NCBI GenBank assembly: GCA_947062675.1
Contig: CAMSQM010000034.1
Coordinates: 1 to 32,933 of the forward strand
Direction: 5' to 3'
Length of the DNA stretch: 32,933 bases
From: an uncultured Roseburia sp.
GTDB taxonomy: Bacteria; Bacillota; Clostridia; Lachnospirales; Lachnospiraceae
Below the pieces are notes generated by a model that ran no database searches, was not told the origin of the DNA, and saw nothing but the letters and a program-made list of their open reading frames with translations. This document shows, piece after piece, positions 20,501 through 27,324 of this stretch. The translations under genes and the position numbers were made by a program. The number at the start of each line of letters is the position of its first letter. Within the stretch, counting starts at the first letter, position 1.

Positions 20501-21390
20501 TCCTCTGCCAGAACATGTCCGCTGATGCGGTTTTTCAGGGAAAGTTTTTTGTTAAACTTATACCGGCCCACCTTCGCGAGATCGTATCTGCGCGGGTCAA
20601 AAAACATTGCAGAAATAAGGCTCTCCGCACTCTCAACCGTGAGCGGCTCGCCTGGTCTGATTTTCTTATATAATTCCAGAAGACCTTCTTCGTAATTGGT
20701 CGCAACATCTTTTCCAAAACTCGCAAGAATTTTGGGCTCCTCACCGAACATATCAACAATTTCCTGATTGCTGCCCACACCGAGCGCACGGACAAGCACA
20801 GTGATCGGAACTTTTCTGGTCCGGTCCACACGGACATAAAAAACATCGTTGGAGTCCGTCTCATACTCCAGCCATGCACCGCGGTTCGGTATCACGGTAC
20901 AGGAGTAAAGCCGCTTTCCCACCTTATCATGGGCGATTCCGTAATATATACCGGGGGAGCGCACCAGCTGGCTTACAATTACACGCTCCGCACCATTTAT
21001 CACAAACGTTCCGGTTTCCGTCATCAAAGGGAGATCGCCCATAAAAATCTCATGCTCGTTGATCTCATCTGTTTCTTTGTTGTGAAGTCTTACCTTCACC
21101 TTCAAAGGTGCCGCATAGGTGGCATCGCGTTCTTTGCATTCCGGAATCGTATACTTTACATCATCCTCACACAATGTAAAGTCAACGAATTCCAGACTCA
21201 GATGTCCGCTGTAATCCGCGATCGGCGAGATATCGCCGAAGACTTCTTTTAAGCCTTCTTTCAGAAACCAGCGATAGGAATCCTTCTGGACTTCTATCAG
21301 ATTCGGCATCTGAAGTACCTCTTTCTGCCGCGAATAACTCATACGTATGCCTTTTCCAGCCTTTACGGGACGTATTCTGTTTTTCTCCAT
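17518..21390 (-). CDS. rpoB: DNA-directed RNA polymerase subunit beta
   Basis: Second-largest core polymerase subunit, 1290 residues, complete. The rifampicin region (about 485-515) reads [26 protein letters not shown] and [12 protein letters not shown], with the Asp, His and Ser residues that change in resistant mutants all wild type. Catalytic blocks [10 protein letters not shown] and the C-terminal [20 protein letters not shown] motif are present. The tail after about 1225 is very acidic. The ATG at 21388-21390 follows GAGAGGTGAAACGTCA. The promoter at 21585-21614 gives it an approximately 190-nt leader. The upstream neighbour is a CAP-domain surface protein, not rplL as in most Firmicutes. 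Confidence 0.99.
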   Translation of the reverse strand: MEKNRIRPVKAGKGIRMSYSRQKEVLQMPNLIEVQKDSYRWFLKEGLKEVFGDISPIADYSGHLSLEFVDFTLCEDDVKYTIPECKERDATYAAPLKVKVRLHNKETDEINEHEIFMGDLPLMTETGTFVINGAERVIVSQLVRSPGIYYGIAHDKVGKRLYSCTVIPNRGAWLEYETDSNDVFYVRVDRTRKVPITVLVRALGVGSNQEIVDMFGEEPKILASFGKDVATNYEEGLLELYKKIRPGEPLTVESAESLISAMFFDPRRYDLAKVGRYKFNKKLSLKNRISGHVLAEDVVDMTTGEIIAEAGTEVTRSMADDIQNAAVPYVWIQGETRNVKVLSSMMVDLRNYVDCNPRELGITELVYYPILAQLMEEHPDMEDLKEAIRKSVHDLIPKHITKDDIFASINYNMHLEYAIGNQDDIDHLGNRRIRAVGELLQNQYRIGLSRLERVVRERMTTLDLEGISPQSLINIKPVTASVKEFFGSSQLSQFMDQNNPLGELTHKRRLSALGPGGLSRDRAGFEVRDVHYSHYGRMCPIETPEGPNIGLINSLASYARINEYGFVEAPYRKIDKSDPKNPRVTDEVVYMTADEEDNYHVAQANEALDEEGHFVRNSVSGRYLDETQEYEKTMFDYMDVSPKMVFSVATALIPFLQNDDANRALMGSNMQRQAVPLLTTDAPVVGTGMETKAAVDSGVCVIARKSGVVESAESSQIVIRSDEGSRDVYKLTKFSRSNQSNCYNQKPIVFKGDRIEAGEVIADGPSTQNGELALGKNPLIGFMTWEGYNYEDAVLLSERLVQDDVYTSIHIEEYEAEARDTKLGPEEITRDVPGVGDDALKDLDERGIIRIGAEVRAGDILVGKVTPKGETELTAEERLLRAIFGEKAREVRDTSLKVPHGEYGIVVDAKVFTRENGDELSPGVNQAVRIYIAQKRKISVGDKMAGRHGNKGVVSRVLPVEDMPFLPNGRPLDIVLNPLGVPSRMNIGQVLEIHLSLAAKALGFNIETPVFDGAKEIDIQDTLELANDYVNSEWEDFDAKYSDTLNGNVMKYLYENRAHRSLWKGVPISRDGKVQLRDGRTGEPFDSPVTIGHMHYLKLHHLVDDKIHARSTGPYSLVTQQPLGGKAQFGGQRFGEMEVWALEAYGASYTLQEILTVKSDDVVGRVKTYEAIIKGDNIPEPGIPESFKVLLKELQSLGLDVKVLDEDRNEVELMETSEYGNTDLNSIISGDKDFAFEDSDSFARMGFSQKEFDTDNEELVDIEDEEDGEDEMEEDEDFFDDASDEIPDED

Positions 21391-21459
21391 TGACGTTTCA
21401 CCTCTCGTTTATCAAATTTTTAGTGTACGCCGGTATGGCACACCCCCGGATACACATTA

Positions 21460-21490
21460 TACCTGCAGGTACCCATTGTACCCGCAGGTA
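21460..21490. promoter_or_regulatory. Tandem 12-bp palindromes in the rpoB leader region
   Basis: TACCTGCAGGTA (21460-21471) is a perfect palindrome, and TACCCGCAGGTA (21479-21490) is the same palindrome with one changed base. Their centres are 19 bp apart. A TATAAT on the minus strand (21456-21461) touches the first one, but no -35 hexamer stands at the right distance, as expected for an activator-dependent promoter or an operator pair. They lie between the strong promoter at 21585-21614 and rpoB. Confidence 0.4.
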
Positions 21491-21584
21491 TATACAAAAC
21501 CACAAGATATGGTATGTGAAATTCTGTCACTAACTATATAAAACCGGCATGATAAGCCTATTGCACCATAATAGTGCACCCTAT

Positions 21585-21614
21585 ATATTAGCACAAAGTG
21601 GAAATGCCCGTCAA
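21585..21614 (-). promoter_or_regulatory. Sigma-A promoter of rpoBC
   Basis: Minus strand TTGACG (21609-21614) and TAATAT (21585-21590), spacer 18 bp, with a TG one base upstream of the -10. It starts only 7 bp past the stop of the upstream CAP-protein gene, and no terminator lies between, so read-through from that gene into rpoB is possible as well. Confidence 0.75.
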
Positions 21615-21621
21615 GAAGTTT

Positions 21622-23862
21622 CTAATTGATTTTTACAGTCTTTGCAGCCGAGGTCCCCATATACTTTCTTCCCCCGCAGGTCTTATACGCCCTCACTGTA
21701 AAAATATACTTACCGGAATCCAGCCCTGTCTTTGTAAAACTGGTCTTTTTCGTGCTTCCAAGCTTCCGGAAAGCATCGGTCTCCTTCCTTTTATAATAAA
21801 TGGTATAGCCGGTCGCACCTTTCACCTTGCTCCATTTAAATGTCGCTTTTCCTTTTCCCGCAGTGACGGTGAATTTTACAGCGGATGGTTTTGTCGCGAC
21901 ATCCACCGATGTGTAGGATTTACTGGTAACCTGTTTTTTGTTCTTTGTCGCGTATGCCTTGACTGCAAAGCGGTAAGCCGTTCCCGGCTTCAGCTTCCGG
22001 ACCGTGTATGTGGTTGTTCCCGGCTTTACGGTTGCGATTTTCACCCACTTTTTCTTTGTATTATTTCGCTGATATACAAAATATCCCTTCGCTCCGGACA
22101 CCTTGCGCCAGCTGAGTGTAATGGTTTTCTCCTTCGAACCCGCCGTGAGCCCGCTGACATTGCGCACGCCCGACTGGGAAGTACCGCCGCCGGTACTTCC
22201 ACCGGATCCCCCGACAGTCCCCGTGCCCGTACCGCCGCTCCCGACGCCTCCGCTTCCGGAAGAGCTTCCGCCTCCCGGCGAACCGTCACTTCCTGAAGTA
22301 CTTCCATTTTCCGGCGAGTCACTGTTTCCATTTCCCGACGAGCCACTGTTTCCGTCCCCGGAACCGGTTCCGCCGTCACCCTCTCCCGGATTTCCAGGCT
22401 CCGGCTCAGAAACGGCCGGCACATACGAATCCGTGAACGAATACCCACATACCGTACAGGTGTGAACCGTGTACCCCTGTTCAGTCTTCGTCGGAGCGAC
22501 GACCTCATCTTTCAGGGTGTGTGCTTTTCTGGTAACATTCAGGCTGACCGAGACGGCGGACTTCTTTATCGTCGCCTTAATCACTGCCGTTCCGGATTCC
22601 CCCACCGCGATAGTTCCATCGGCGCCGGCCGTCGCCACGGACGCATTGCTGCTGGTGAAATCAAAATCTCCCGGATTCAGCTGCGGCCTGCTGTACGGAA
22701 ATGCCCTGTTGAGATTATAAATCCCAAATGCAGCCGTTGTACCCGCGCCGCTGCACGAAAATTCCCGCGCCGTCTCGTCCGCCGACAGATTAACGACGGA
22801 GGAGCGGATGGAAACCGGGCGGGTCACCTGTCTGCTGCCATTCTCTGTCAGCGGCACACACGGCTGCTTATCATCGAAATACTGTACCCAGTACCAGATA
22901 CCCTGATTATCCCGAAAACATCCGATCCCGATCCCCTTCAGATACAGATCAAGGATATTCGCTTTATGCCCCTGGGAACTCATCCAGCCGCTCATCACGG
23001 CATCCGGTGTCAGATATCCCACCGCAATATTCTCCGCGATTCTGGTACATCCATCCCGCCTTAAGATCGAAGTAGCTTTCTCCCCATTCGGTCTCGTGTG
23101 GTTGTAATACAGAGAAAGCTCTGCGGCACGCTGCATCGCCGCCTCCGTCAGTTCTTTGTCCAGTTCCAGCCGCGGTCTTCCATTTTCAGCACGCTTCTGA
23201 TTCACAATCGCGAACACGGACCGGGCGTACGCATAGCTTTCCTCCCCGCTCATATTAAGCGTGAGAAGCGGATCCCTCTCCTCGTAACCCGGATCCGAAA
23301 ATTTCTGTATCTCCGCGAGAACCGTCGCGGCAGTCTGACTGCCCGACAACCCTTTCTTCGGATGATTTGCGGCGTCCAGAAGAAAAATATGCGGAAACGA
23401 TCCGAGCTCAAACGATCTTGTACTCAGCGAAAACTGATTGCAGTACTCATTCCACGCTTCCGGAACATAATAGGATTGGGGACAGAATATAATATTCTCA
23501 CAGCCGTATGCATTTTTAAAATTCTTTACCACATCAGCGGATTCCGTGTTCAGGGCCGCGAAAATCACCCGGATATCCGGGCTTTTCACCCAGTCGCTTG
23601 CCGCGATGTTCCGGACCGTCCCCTGCGTGATGCCACAGTCTGTCTTTCCAAAAATCAGGACCGTCACGCTCTTGCCGTCGCCCTCCGTCGAAACTGGTTC
23701 CCCGTCGATCGTATAAAACGTATACCCCGGAATCACCGTCTCCGAGGTGCTTCCACCGCTGCCATCCCCCACAGCGCCATCCGCCAGAACACGCTCCGGC
23801 AGAAGAAAGCACAGTGCCATAAAAAGCATCAGTGACAAAATGCCATAAATCTTTTTTCTCAT
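21622..23862 (-). CDS. Secreted thioredoxin-like / CAP (SCP) / double Fn3 fusion protein
   Basis: 746-residue predicted exported protein. Order: signal peptide (1-28); a thioredoxin-fold-like domain (about 40-190) in which the expected CxxC is CGIT, so the second Cys is missing; a CAP domain (about 205-345) with HTRPNGE, AENIAVG and SSQGHKANIL, the usual His/Glu/His residues; a Big_2-like domain (about 355-450); a short segment with one CxxC (HTCTVCGYSF); a Gly/Ser-rich linker (about 490-575); and two Fn3 domains to the end. There is no sorting signal or membrane anchor. CAP proteins of bacteria are secreted and of varied, often unknown function. The ATG at 23860-23862 follows AGGAGGAGGTCTGT. 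The gene begins 26 bp after the terminator of the flagellin-like gene, and I see no promoter of its own. Confidence 0.85.
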   Translation of the reverse strand: MRKKIYGILSLMLFMALCFLLPERVLADGAVGDGSGGSTSETVIPGYTFYTIDGEPVSTEGDGKSVTVLIFGKTDCGITQGTVRNIAASDWVKSPDIRVIFAALNTESADVVKNFKNAYGCENIIFCPQSYYVPEAWNEYCNQFSLSTRSFELGSFPHIFLLDAANHPKKGLSGSQTAATVLAEIQKFSDPGYEERDPLLTLNMSGEESYAYARSVFAIVNQKRAENGRPRLELDKELTEAAMQRAAELSLYYNHTRPNGEKATSILRRDGCTRIAENIAVGYLTPDAVMSGWMSSQGHKANILDLYLKGIGIGCFRDNQGIWYWVQYFDDKQPCVPLTENGSRQVTRPVSIRSSVVNLSADETAREFSCSGAGTTAAFGIYNLNRAFPYSRPQLNPGDFDFTSSNASVATAGADGTIAVGESGTAVIKATIKKSAVSVSLNVTRKAHTLKDEVVAPTKTEQGYTVHTCTVCGYSFTDSYVPAVSEPEPGNPGEGDGGTGSGDGNSGSSGNGNSDSPENGSTSGSDGSPGGGSSSGSGGVGSGGTGTGTVGGSGGSTGGGTSQSGVRNVSGLTAGSKEKTITLSWRKVSGAKGYFVYQRNNTKKKWVKIATVKPGTTTYTVRKLKPGTAYRFAVKAYATKNKKQVTSKSYTSVDVATKPSAVKFTVTAGKGKATFKWSKVKGATGYTIYYKRKETDAFRKLGSTKKTSFTKTGLDSGKYIFTVRAYKTCGGRKYMGTSAAKTVKIN

Positions 23863-23888
23863 ACAGACCTCCTCCTGTGCCGTTCCCG

Positions 23889-23930
23889 AAAAAAGCAGGG
23901 GACAGTAAAGTCTGCTCTACCTGTCCCCTG
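23889..23930 (-). terminator. Rho-independent terminator after the flagellin-like gene
   Basis: A perfect 10-bp stem CAGGGGACAG/CTGTCCCCTG (23896-23905 with 23921-23930) with a 15-nt loop is followed on the minus strand by CTTTTTTC. It lies 34 bp past the flagellin-like stop and only 26 bp before the CAP-protein start, so it probably limits read-through into that gene. Confidence 0.92.
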
Positions 23931-23964
23931 ATACTTATAATTGCAGCTCCCGCCTCAGGTCTGT

Positions 23965-24735
23965 CTATGCAAAAAACAGCCTGTGCATCCTGTTCGCCTC
24001 GTCCTGCTGCTTCCGCATCTGCATAAACATGGAATACTCGCGCAAAGTCTCCTGCTTCTTCAGATCAGATATCGCTCCCGCATAGTCCAGATCTTCCAGT
24101 CTGCTCTTCGACGCAGTCGTATTCAGAACCGTATTTGTGTTGTAGTTGTACGCATATTCAAGCGCATTGCTCTGCGCTCCCATACTGCTACGGCCGGAAC
24201 CCACTTTCTCGAGCGCGCGGTCAATGGAATCAAGGCTGAACTCCTTCGTCACATCAAAATCCGCGATCCCCAGCGCCTTTAATGTCGCGTCCGACATGTT
24301 AAGGTCCATCCCGCCGCCGTCCGCGTTCGCCGCGACATGCAGGCTTCCCGCAGTCCCGTCAAGAAGATTCTTCCTGTTGAAATTCGTATTGGCCGCAATG
24401 TCCGAAATTCCCTGCTTGAGCTGGTCAATCTCCTGCTGGATGCCCTCAAGATCCGAATCCGTCATAAGCGCGCTGTTAGATGCCTGAAGACCAAGCTCAC
24501 GGATCCGCTGTAAATAATCCGTAATACCTGACATCGCCCCGTCGGAAACATTCAGAAGATCCTGCGCAGTCCCGATATTGCGCGCCCCGGCCTGATACCC
24601 GCGAACCTGCGAATCCTGCTTCTGTATAATGGCAAGCTGGGCCGCTCCGTCCGCGGCAGTCTGAATCTTACGCCCGGATGCAAACCTGCCATAATCCGCA
24701 TAAGACGAATAGCCGACTCCTGAAATACTGCTCAT
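23965..24735 (-). CDS. Flagellin-like protein, short variant
   Basis: 256 residues. The N-terminal half follows the flagellin D0/D1 pattern: FASGRKIQTAADGAAQLAI (compare LSSGKRINSAADDAAGLAI), RNIGTAQDLLNVSDGAMSGI, LQRIRELGLQASN, then QQEIDQLKQGISDIAANTNF and KNLLDG. The middle domain is minimal. The C-terminal part keeps RSSMGAQSNALEYAYNYN and TASKSRLEDLDYA but ends in a Met/Gln/Arg-rich sequence (FMQMRKQQDEANRMHRLFFA) instead of the usual NQ...LLQLL end. The true N-terminus is also short (MSSISGVGYSSYADYG instead of MVVNHNLSA-like). The ATG at 24733-24735 is set by AAGGAGG 10 bases upstream. No other flagellar genes are in the window. It may be a minor or non-motility flagellin; export and assembly are unproven. 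Confidence 0.85.
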   Translation of the reverse strand: MSSISGVGYSSYADYGRFASGRKIQTAADGAAQLAIIQKQDSQVRGYQAGARNIGTAQDLLNVSDGAMSGITDYLQRIRELGLQASNSALMTDSDLEGIQQEIDQLKQGISDIAANTNFNRKNLLDGTAGSLHVAANADGGGMDLNMSDATLKALGIADFDVTKEFSLDSIDRALEKVGSGRSSMGAQSNALEYAYNYNTNTVLNTTASKSRLEDLDYAGAISDLKKQETLREYSMFMQMRKQQDEANRMHRLFFA

Positions 24736-24861
24736 ATACACTCCCCCCTCCTTCAGCTGATTGCTATAAAATATGTAACTTCTGCAATAATGTACACTTC
24801 TGCTGTCTCTTACCAGTATTCTAACTCAAAACCGGATATTTGGCAATCCTTTCCTTAACTC

Positions 24862-24890
24862 ATTATATTTTTTTAACAGATGGCTTGCAA
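24862..24890 (-). promoter_or_regulatory. Sigma-A promoter of the flagellin-like gene
   Basis: Minus strand TTGCAA (24885-24890), 17-bp spacer, TATAAT (24862-24867), giving a leader of about 120 nt. TTGCAA is self-complementary, and the same six bases act as the -35 of the tRNA-Ser promoter on the other strand. I saw no sigma-28 type sequence in good register. Confidence 0.7.
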
Positions 24891-24912
24891 TTATAAAAAA
24901 ATGTGCTATACT
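24885..24912 (+). promoter_or_regulatory. Promoter of tRNA-Ser
   Basis: Plus strand TTGCAA (24885-24890), 16-bp spacer, TATACT (24907-24912), with TG one base before the -10. The tRNA begins 16 bp after the -10 hexamer. Its -35 is physically the same hexamer as that of the divergent flagellin-like gene promoter. Confidence 0.78.
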
Positions 24913-24928
24913 GGATAAGTAACATTGC

Positions 24929-25016
24929 GGAGAGTTATCGAAGTGGTCATAACGAGCTGCACTCGAAATGCAGTTGTCCTCTACTGGGCACGTGGGTTCG
25001 AATCCCACACTCTCCG
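24929..25016 (+). tRNA. tRNA-Ser (anticodon CGA)
   Basis: An 88-nt cloverleaf with the long variable arm of class II tRNAs. The acceptor GGAGAGT (24929-24935) pairs with ACTCTCC (25009-25015) plus discriminator G. The anticodon stem CTGCA/TGCAG encloses CTCGAAA with anticodon CGA at 24964-24966, reading UCG. The T arm GTGGG TTCGAAT CCCAC is perfect. CCA is not encoded. It is the only plus-strand gene I support in the window. Confidence 0.96.
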
Positions 25017-25026
25017 TTATGAAAAT

Positions 25027-25048
25027 CCCCGAATCAGAGGGGTTTTTT
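25027..25048 (+). terminator. Short terminator after tRNA-Ser
   Basis: CCCC (25027-25030), 8-nt loop, GGGG (25039-25042) and six T (25043-25048), 10 bp after the tRNA. The stem is only 4 bp but all G-C, and the U-run is good. Confidence 0.6.
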
Positions 25049-25499
25049 ATTTTCCGGACTCAGCATGACTTTATATCAGGCGAGAGCTGTACCATTTATT
25101 CAGCACTCTTTTATTCCCATTCAGACCACAAGTGTTTCGGACACCATCTTTCCCTGGCATTTCTTTTATATCCATGTCCCAGGTCTTCCATTTTCCGTTG
25201 TATATTGCCAATCCGGTTGATTTTTCAGCCCTGTACTCCGCCAGAAAATACATTCCGCAGGTGTTATACCACCTGCGGACTCTTTTATTCCATATTTCGT
25301 ACAGGACAATTTAACAGGAACGAATGTTCTGCAGGTTGATCAGCAGGGGAATTATCATCAAAGTAAAGAATGCCGGGAAGATTTGCACATTGCCAATTTT
25401 GACGTGGCCGGTGAAGATGATCTTTTTACAATTCAGAACAAAGATTCGTGATTACATGCGGCTTCAAAAGACAGGTACCGGATCTCTTCCGCATTTCTC
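25049..25499. other. Gene-poor stretch with two open-frame remnants and a hairpin
   Basis: No gene can be called with confidence here. Two overlapping frames look protein-like. One is on the minus strand (stop at 25071, open to 25310, about 79 residues, containing MYFLAEYRAEKSTGLAIYNG). The other is on the plus strand (25221-25451, 76 codons, no ATG, containing IANFDVAGEDDLFTIQNKDS). Neither has a ribosome binding site or a recognisable family. A 13-bp direct repeat (ACTCTTTTATTCC at 25105-25117 and 25279-25291) sits 174 bp apart, in frame for the minus-strand frame. A 9-bp stem CCGCAGGTG/CACCTGCGG is at 25255-25278. This may be decayed coding sequence behind the tRNA. Confidence 0.35.
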
Positions 25500-25910
25500 T
25501 CAGCTGTCATTCCGCTCCTCCTCTTTCCCTTCCTTTTTTTTACCATCTTCCTCACTGGGAAAATACATCTCCAGTCTCTGCCGGAGCTCCTCTATACTCT
25601 TTTCATATTCCTCCTGCGGCGGGTGATCCCTCAGATCTTTTTTCGCCGACGCGATACTCCCCCACCGCAGAAGCAGAAGCCCGTCTATTATCAGATAGGT
25701 ATACCACAGCAGCCGCCTCCATTCCCCGGGCGGACCAAATACATACCACCAGAACACCCCCGGCACCAGCAGAAGCAGCAGCGGGCACAATAGAAGATCT
25801 ATCGGCTTTCCGGTTATGACAAAAATCCACTCATAGTGTTTCAGGCGCATTCCCAGACAATCTCTTTTTTCTTTACTTCTAAGAATTTTCCTGTTTTTCC
25901 CATTTTTCAT
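25500..25910 (-). CDS. Small membrane protein, unknown function
   Basis: 136 residues, not recognised. Two hydrophobic segments (about 36-57, LLLCPLLLLLVPGVFWWYVF, and about 66-83) are joined by a short Pro/Gly-Trp turn (GPPGEWRR), with a basic N-terminus. The Lys/Glu-rich hydrophilic C-terminus (about 90-136) contains a probable short helix EEYEKSIEELRQRLEMYF. This hairpin-in-membrane plan with a charged tail resembles many small Firmicutes membrane proteins of the 2TM type. The start at ATG 25908-25910 has only a weak GGTG upstream; M21 (MRLKHYEW) is an alternative. A good promoter is at 25952-25980. Confidence 0.65.
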   Translation of the reverse strand: MKNGKNRKILRSKEKRDCLGMRLKHYEWIFVITGKPIDLLLCPLLLLLVPGVFWWYVFGPPGEWRRLLWYTYLIIDGLLLLRWGSIASAKKDLRDHPPQEEYEKSIEELRQRLEMYFPSEEDGKKKEGKEEERNDS

Positions 25911-25951
25911 TTTTTCACCGGCTTTCAGAAAAATTTTTGCTGATATCTGTC

Positions 25952-25980
25952 ATATTATCACTTTAAGCCGGATATTGCAA
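25952..25980 (-). promoter_or_regulatory. Sigma-A promoter of the small membrane protein gene
   Basis: Minus strand TTGCAA (25975-25980), 17-bp spacer, TAATAT (25952-25957), with TG one base before the -10 (extended -10). It lies about 42 bp upstream of the start codon and gives a short leader. Confidence 0.72.
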
Positions 25981-26139
25981 TCGCTAAACGTAGTATTCCG
26001 CCCATTATCGACAATTTTTTTCTTATTTCTCCAGAATTTTACATATTTCCCCTATTTTCACTCTGCGTCGCAGTCCGGGAATAACAGAATTCAGAAATAC
26101 ATGGGAAGACCAGAAAACCCTGTGTGGAAAACGGACGCA

Positions 26140-26177
26140 GATAAGCCGGAAACCCTGACATGGATTTCCGGCTTATC
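26140..26177. repeat. 13-bp perfect inverted repeat after the coiled-coil gene
   Basis: GATAAGCCGGAAA (26140-26152) pairs perfectly with TTTCCGGCTTATC (26165-26177) around a 12-nt loop, 26 bp past the stop of the coiled-coil protein gene. No T-run follows on either strand, so it is not a typical intrinsic terminator; it may protect the mRNA 3' end. Confidence 0.7.
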
Positions 26178-26203
26178 GGACTCTGCTATCTTATCTTTGA
26201 TCA

Positions 26204-27145
26204 TTATTTTAAAAGCTTTCCGAACAGAAAATGCCTCTCTGCCTTTTTCTCCACCGCCATGTCCTCCCCCGCCTCCTCCTTCCAGCGGAAATACTCCGCG
26301 TCCAGATTCACTTTGATTTCAGGGATAACCTGTTTCGGCTCCGGCTCTTCCTCCCCGGCTTCCGGCGGCAAAGCTTCCTCCATCGGAATACCGGCTTTTT
26401 CAAAATATTCCGGATTGATCTTTATTTCAGGCTTTACAGCCTTAAACGCGGACTTTTCCGGCTCTGCCTCCGCAGCTTCCGGCGCTTCTGCCTCCGCCGC
26501 CGCAGCGGTATCCGGCGCTGCCTTCCCTTCGTCCGGCTCCGCCGTTTCCCCGGGTTCCGCCTTCGCCCGCAGCATTTCTCTTCGCTTTTCCTTTTCCAGG
26601 CGGCGTTCCCTCTCTCTCTCCCGCTCCTTTTCTTTTTCCCGCTCCTTCTCTTTCCGGATCTCCTTATTCCGCTCCTCAATCAGTTTTAAATATTTTTCCG
26701 TATCCACCAGATCCTGAAGATGACTTTTCAGCTCCGACTGATCGCGGCGCACGATGTCCCGCTCTTTTTTCATATCGTCGCTCATCTTTTCGTATATTTT
26801 CTTCATGGACTCAGTTGCTTCCTGCATGATATCAGATACCCTGCACAGCGCCTCGTCTGTGTATAGCACGGACGCCGCATAGACATCTTCCGCCTTGCGG
26901 CTCGCATCCCACACAATCTCTTCGCCCCGCTTGCGCGCTTCCCGATCCGCCGCATCCCGGCTCTGCTGTGTCAGATCGTATTCATCCATGATCTCATAAA
27001 TACCGGCATTCAGACGGGCAAGGAGCTCCTGCATCTGTTTTTTATCAACGATCACCCGGTTCGTGTCCTCACCATATACCTCACTCCCGGACAGCAGGAT
27101 GTGAATCTTACGTAAAATATGTTCCGTCTTGTCCTGTGCGCTCAT
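26204..27145 (-). CDS. Coiled-coil protein, DivIVA/V-ATPase-subunit-H-like, unknown function
   Basis: 313 residues, cytoplasmic, no signal peptide or TM. The N-terminal part (about 1-120) is helical and contains DKTEHILRKIHILLSGSEVY and DEYDLTQQSRDAADREARKR. Residues about 115-200 are a near-continuous charged coiled coil with an extreme Lys/Glu/Arg run (KEREKEKERERERERR). An Ala/Glu/Pro-rich disordered segment follows, then two related short motifs, PEIKINPEYFEKAG and PEIKVNLDAEYFRWKEE. Proteins of this shape are often labelled ATPase-like or DivIVA-like in Lachnospiraceae; a cell-envelope scaffold role is a guess. ATG 27143-27145 (MSAQDKTEH) has GGGAG 7 bases upstream; the open frame runs 10 codons further without support. 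Confidence 0.7.
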   Translation of the reverse strand: MSAQDKTEHILRKIHILLSGSEVYGEDTNRVIVDKKQMQELLARLNAGIYEIMDEYDLTQQSRDAADREARKRGEEIVWDASRKAEDVYAASVLYTDEALCRVSDIMQEATESMKKIYEKMSDDMKKERDIVRRDQSELKSHLQDLVDTEKYLKLIEERNKEIRKEKEREKEKERERERERRLEKEKRREMLRAKAEPGETAEPDEGKAAPDTAAAAEAEAPEAAEAEPEKSAFKAVKPEIKINPEYFEKAGIPMEEALPPEAGEEEPEPKQVIPEIKVNLDAEYFRWKEEAGEDMAVEKKAERHFLFGKLLK

Positions 27146-27324
27146 TCTCTCACTCCCGTAATGATTTCCGGTCACAGACCGCGCTCCCCGGCTGCATCCT
27201 GCCTGCAGGCTACGGGCTGCAACGAATCCAGACTCTTTTTCATTCTATTTAAGGCCCAACTGTTTCATGCATCACACCGGGAGCCAGCGCCCCCTGTATT
27301 CCGGAACATCTCTTCTGCCGCTCA

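Noticed and set aside
24929..25499. Integrated element attached to tRNA-Ser
   Set aside because: No integrase gene and no second copy of the tRNA 3' end found in the window; only a possible scar remains.
26140..26177. Intrinsic terminator of the coiled-coil gene
   Set aside because: Stem is strong but no T-run follows on either strand.
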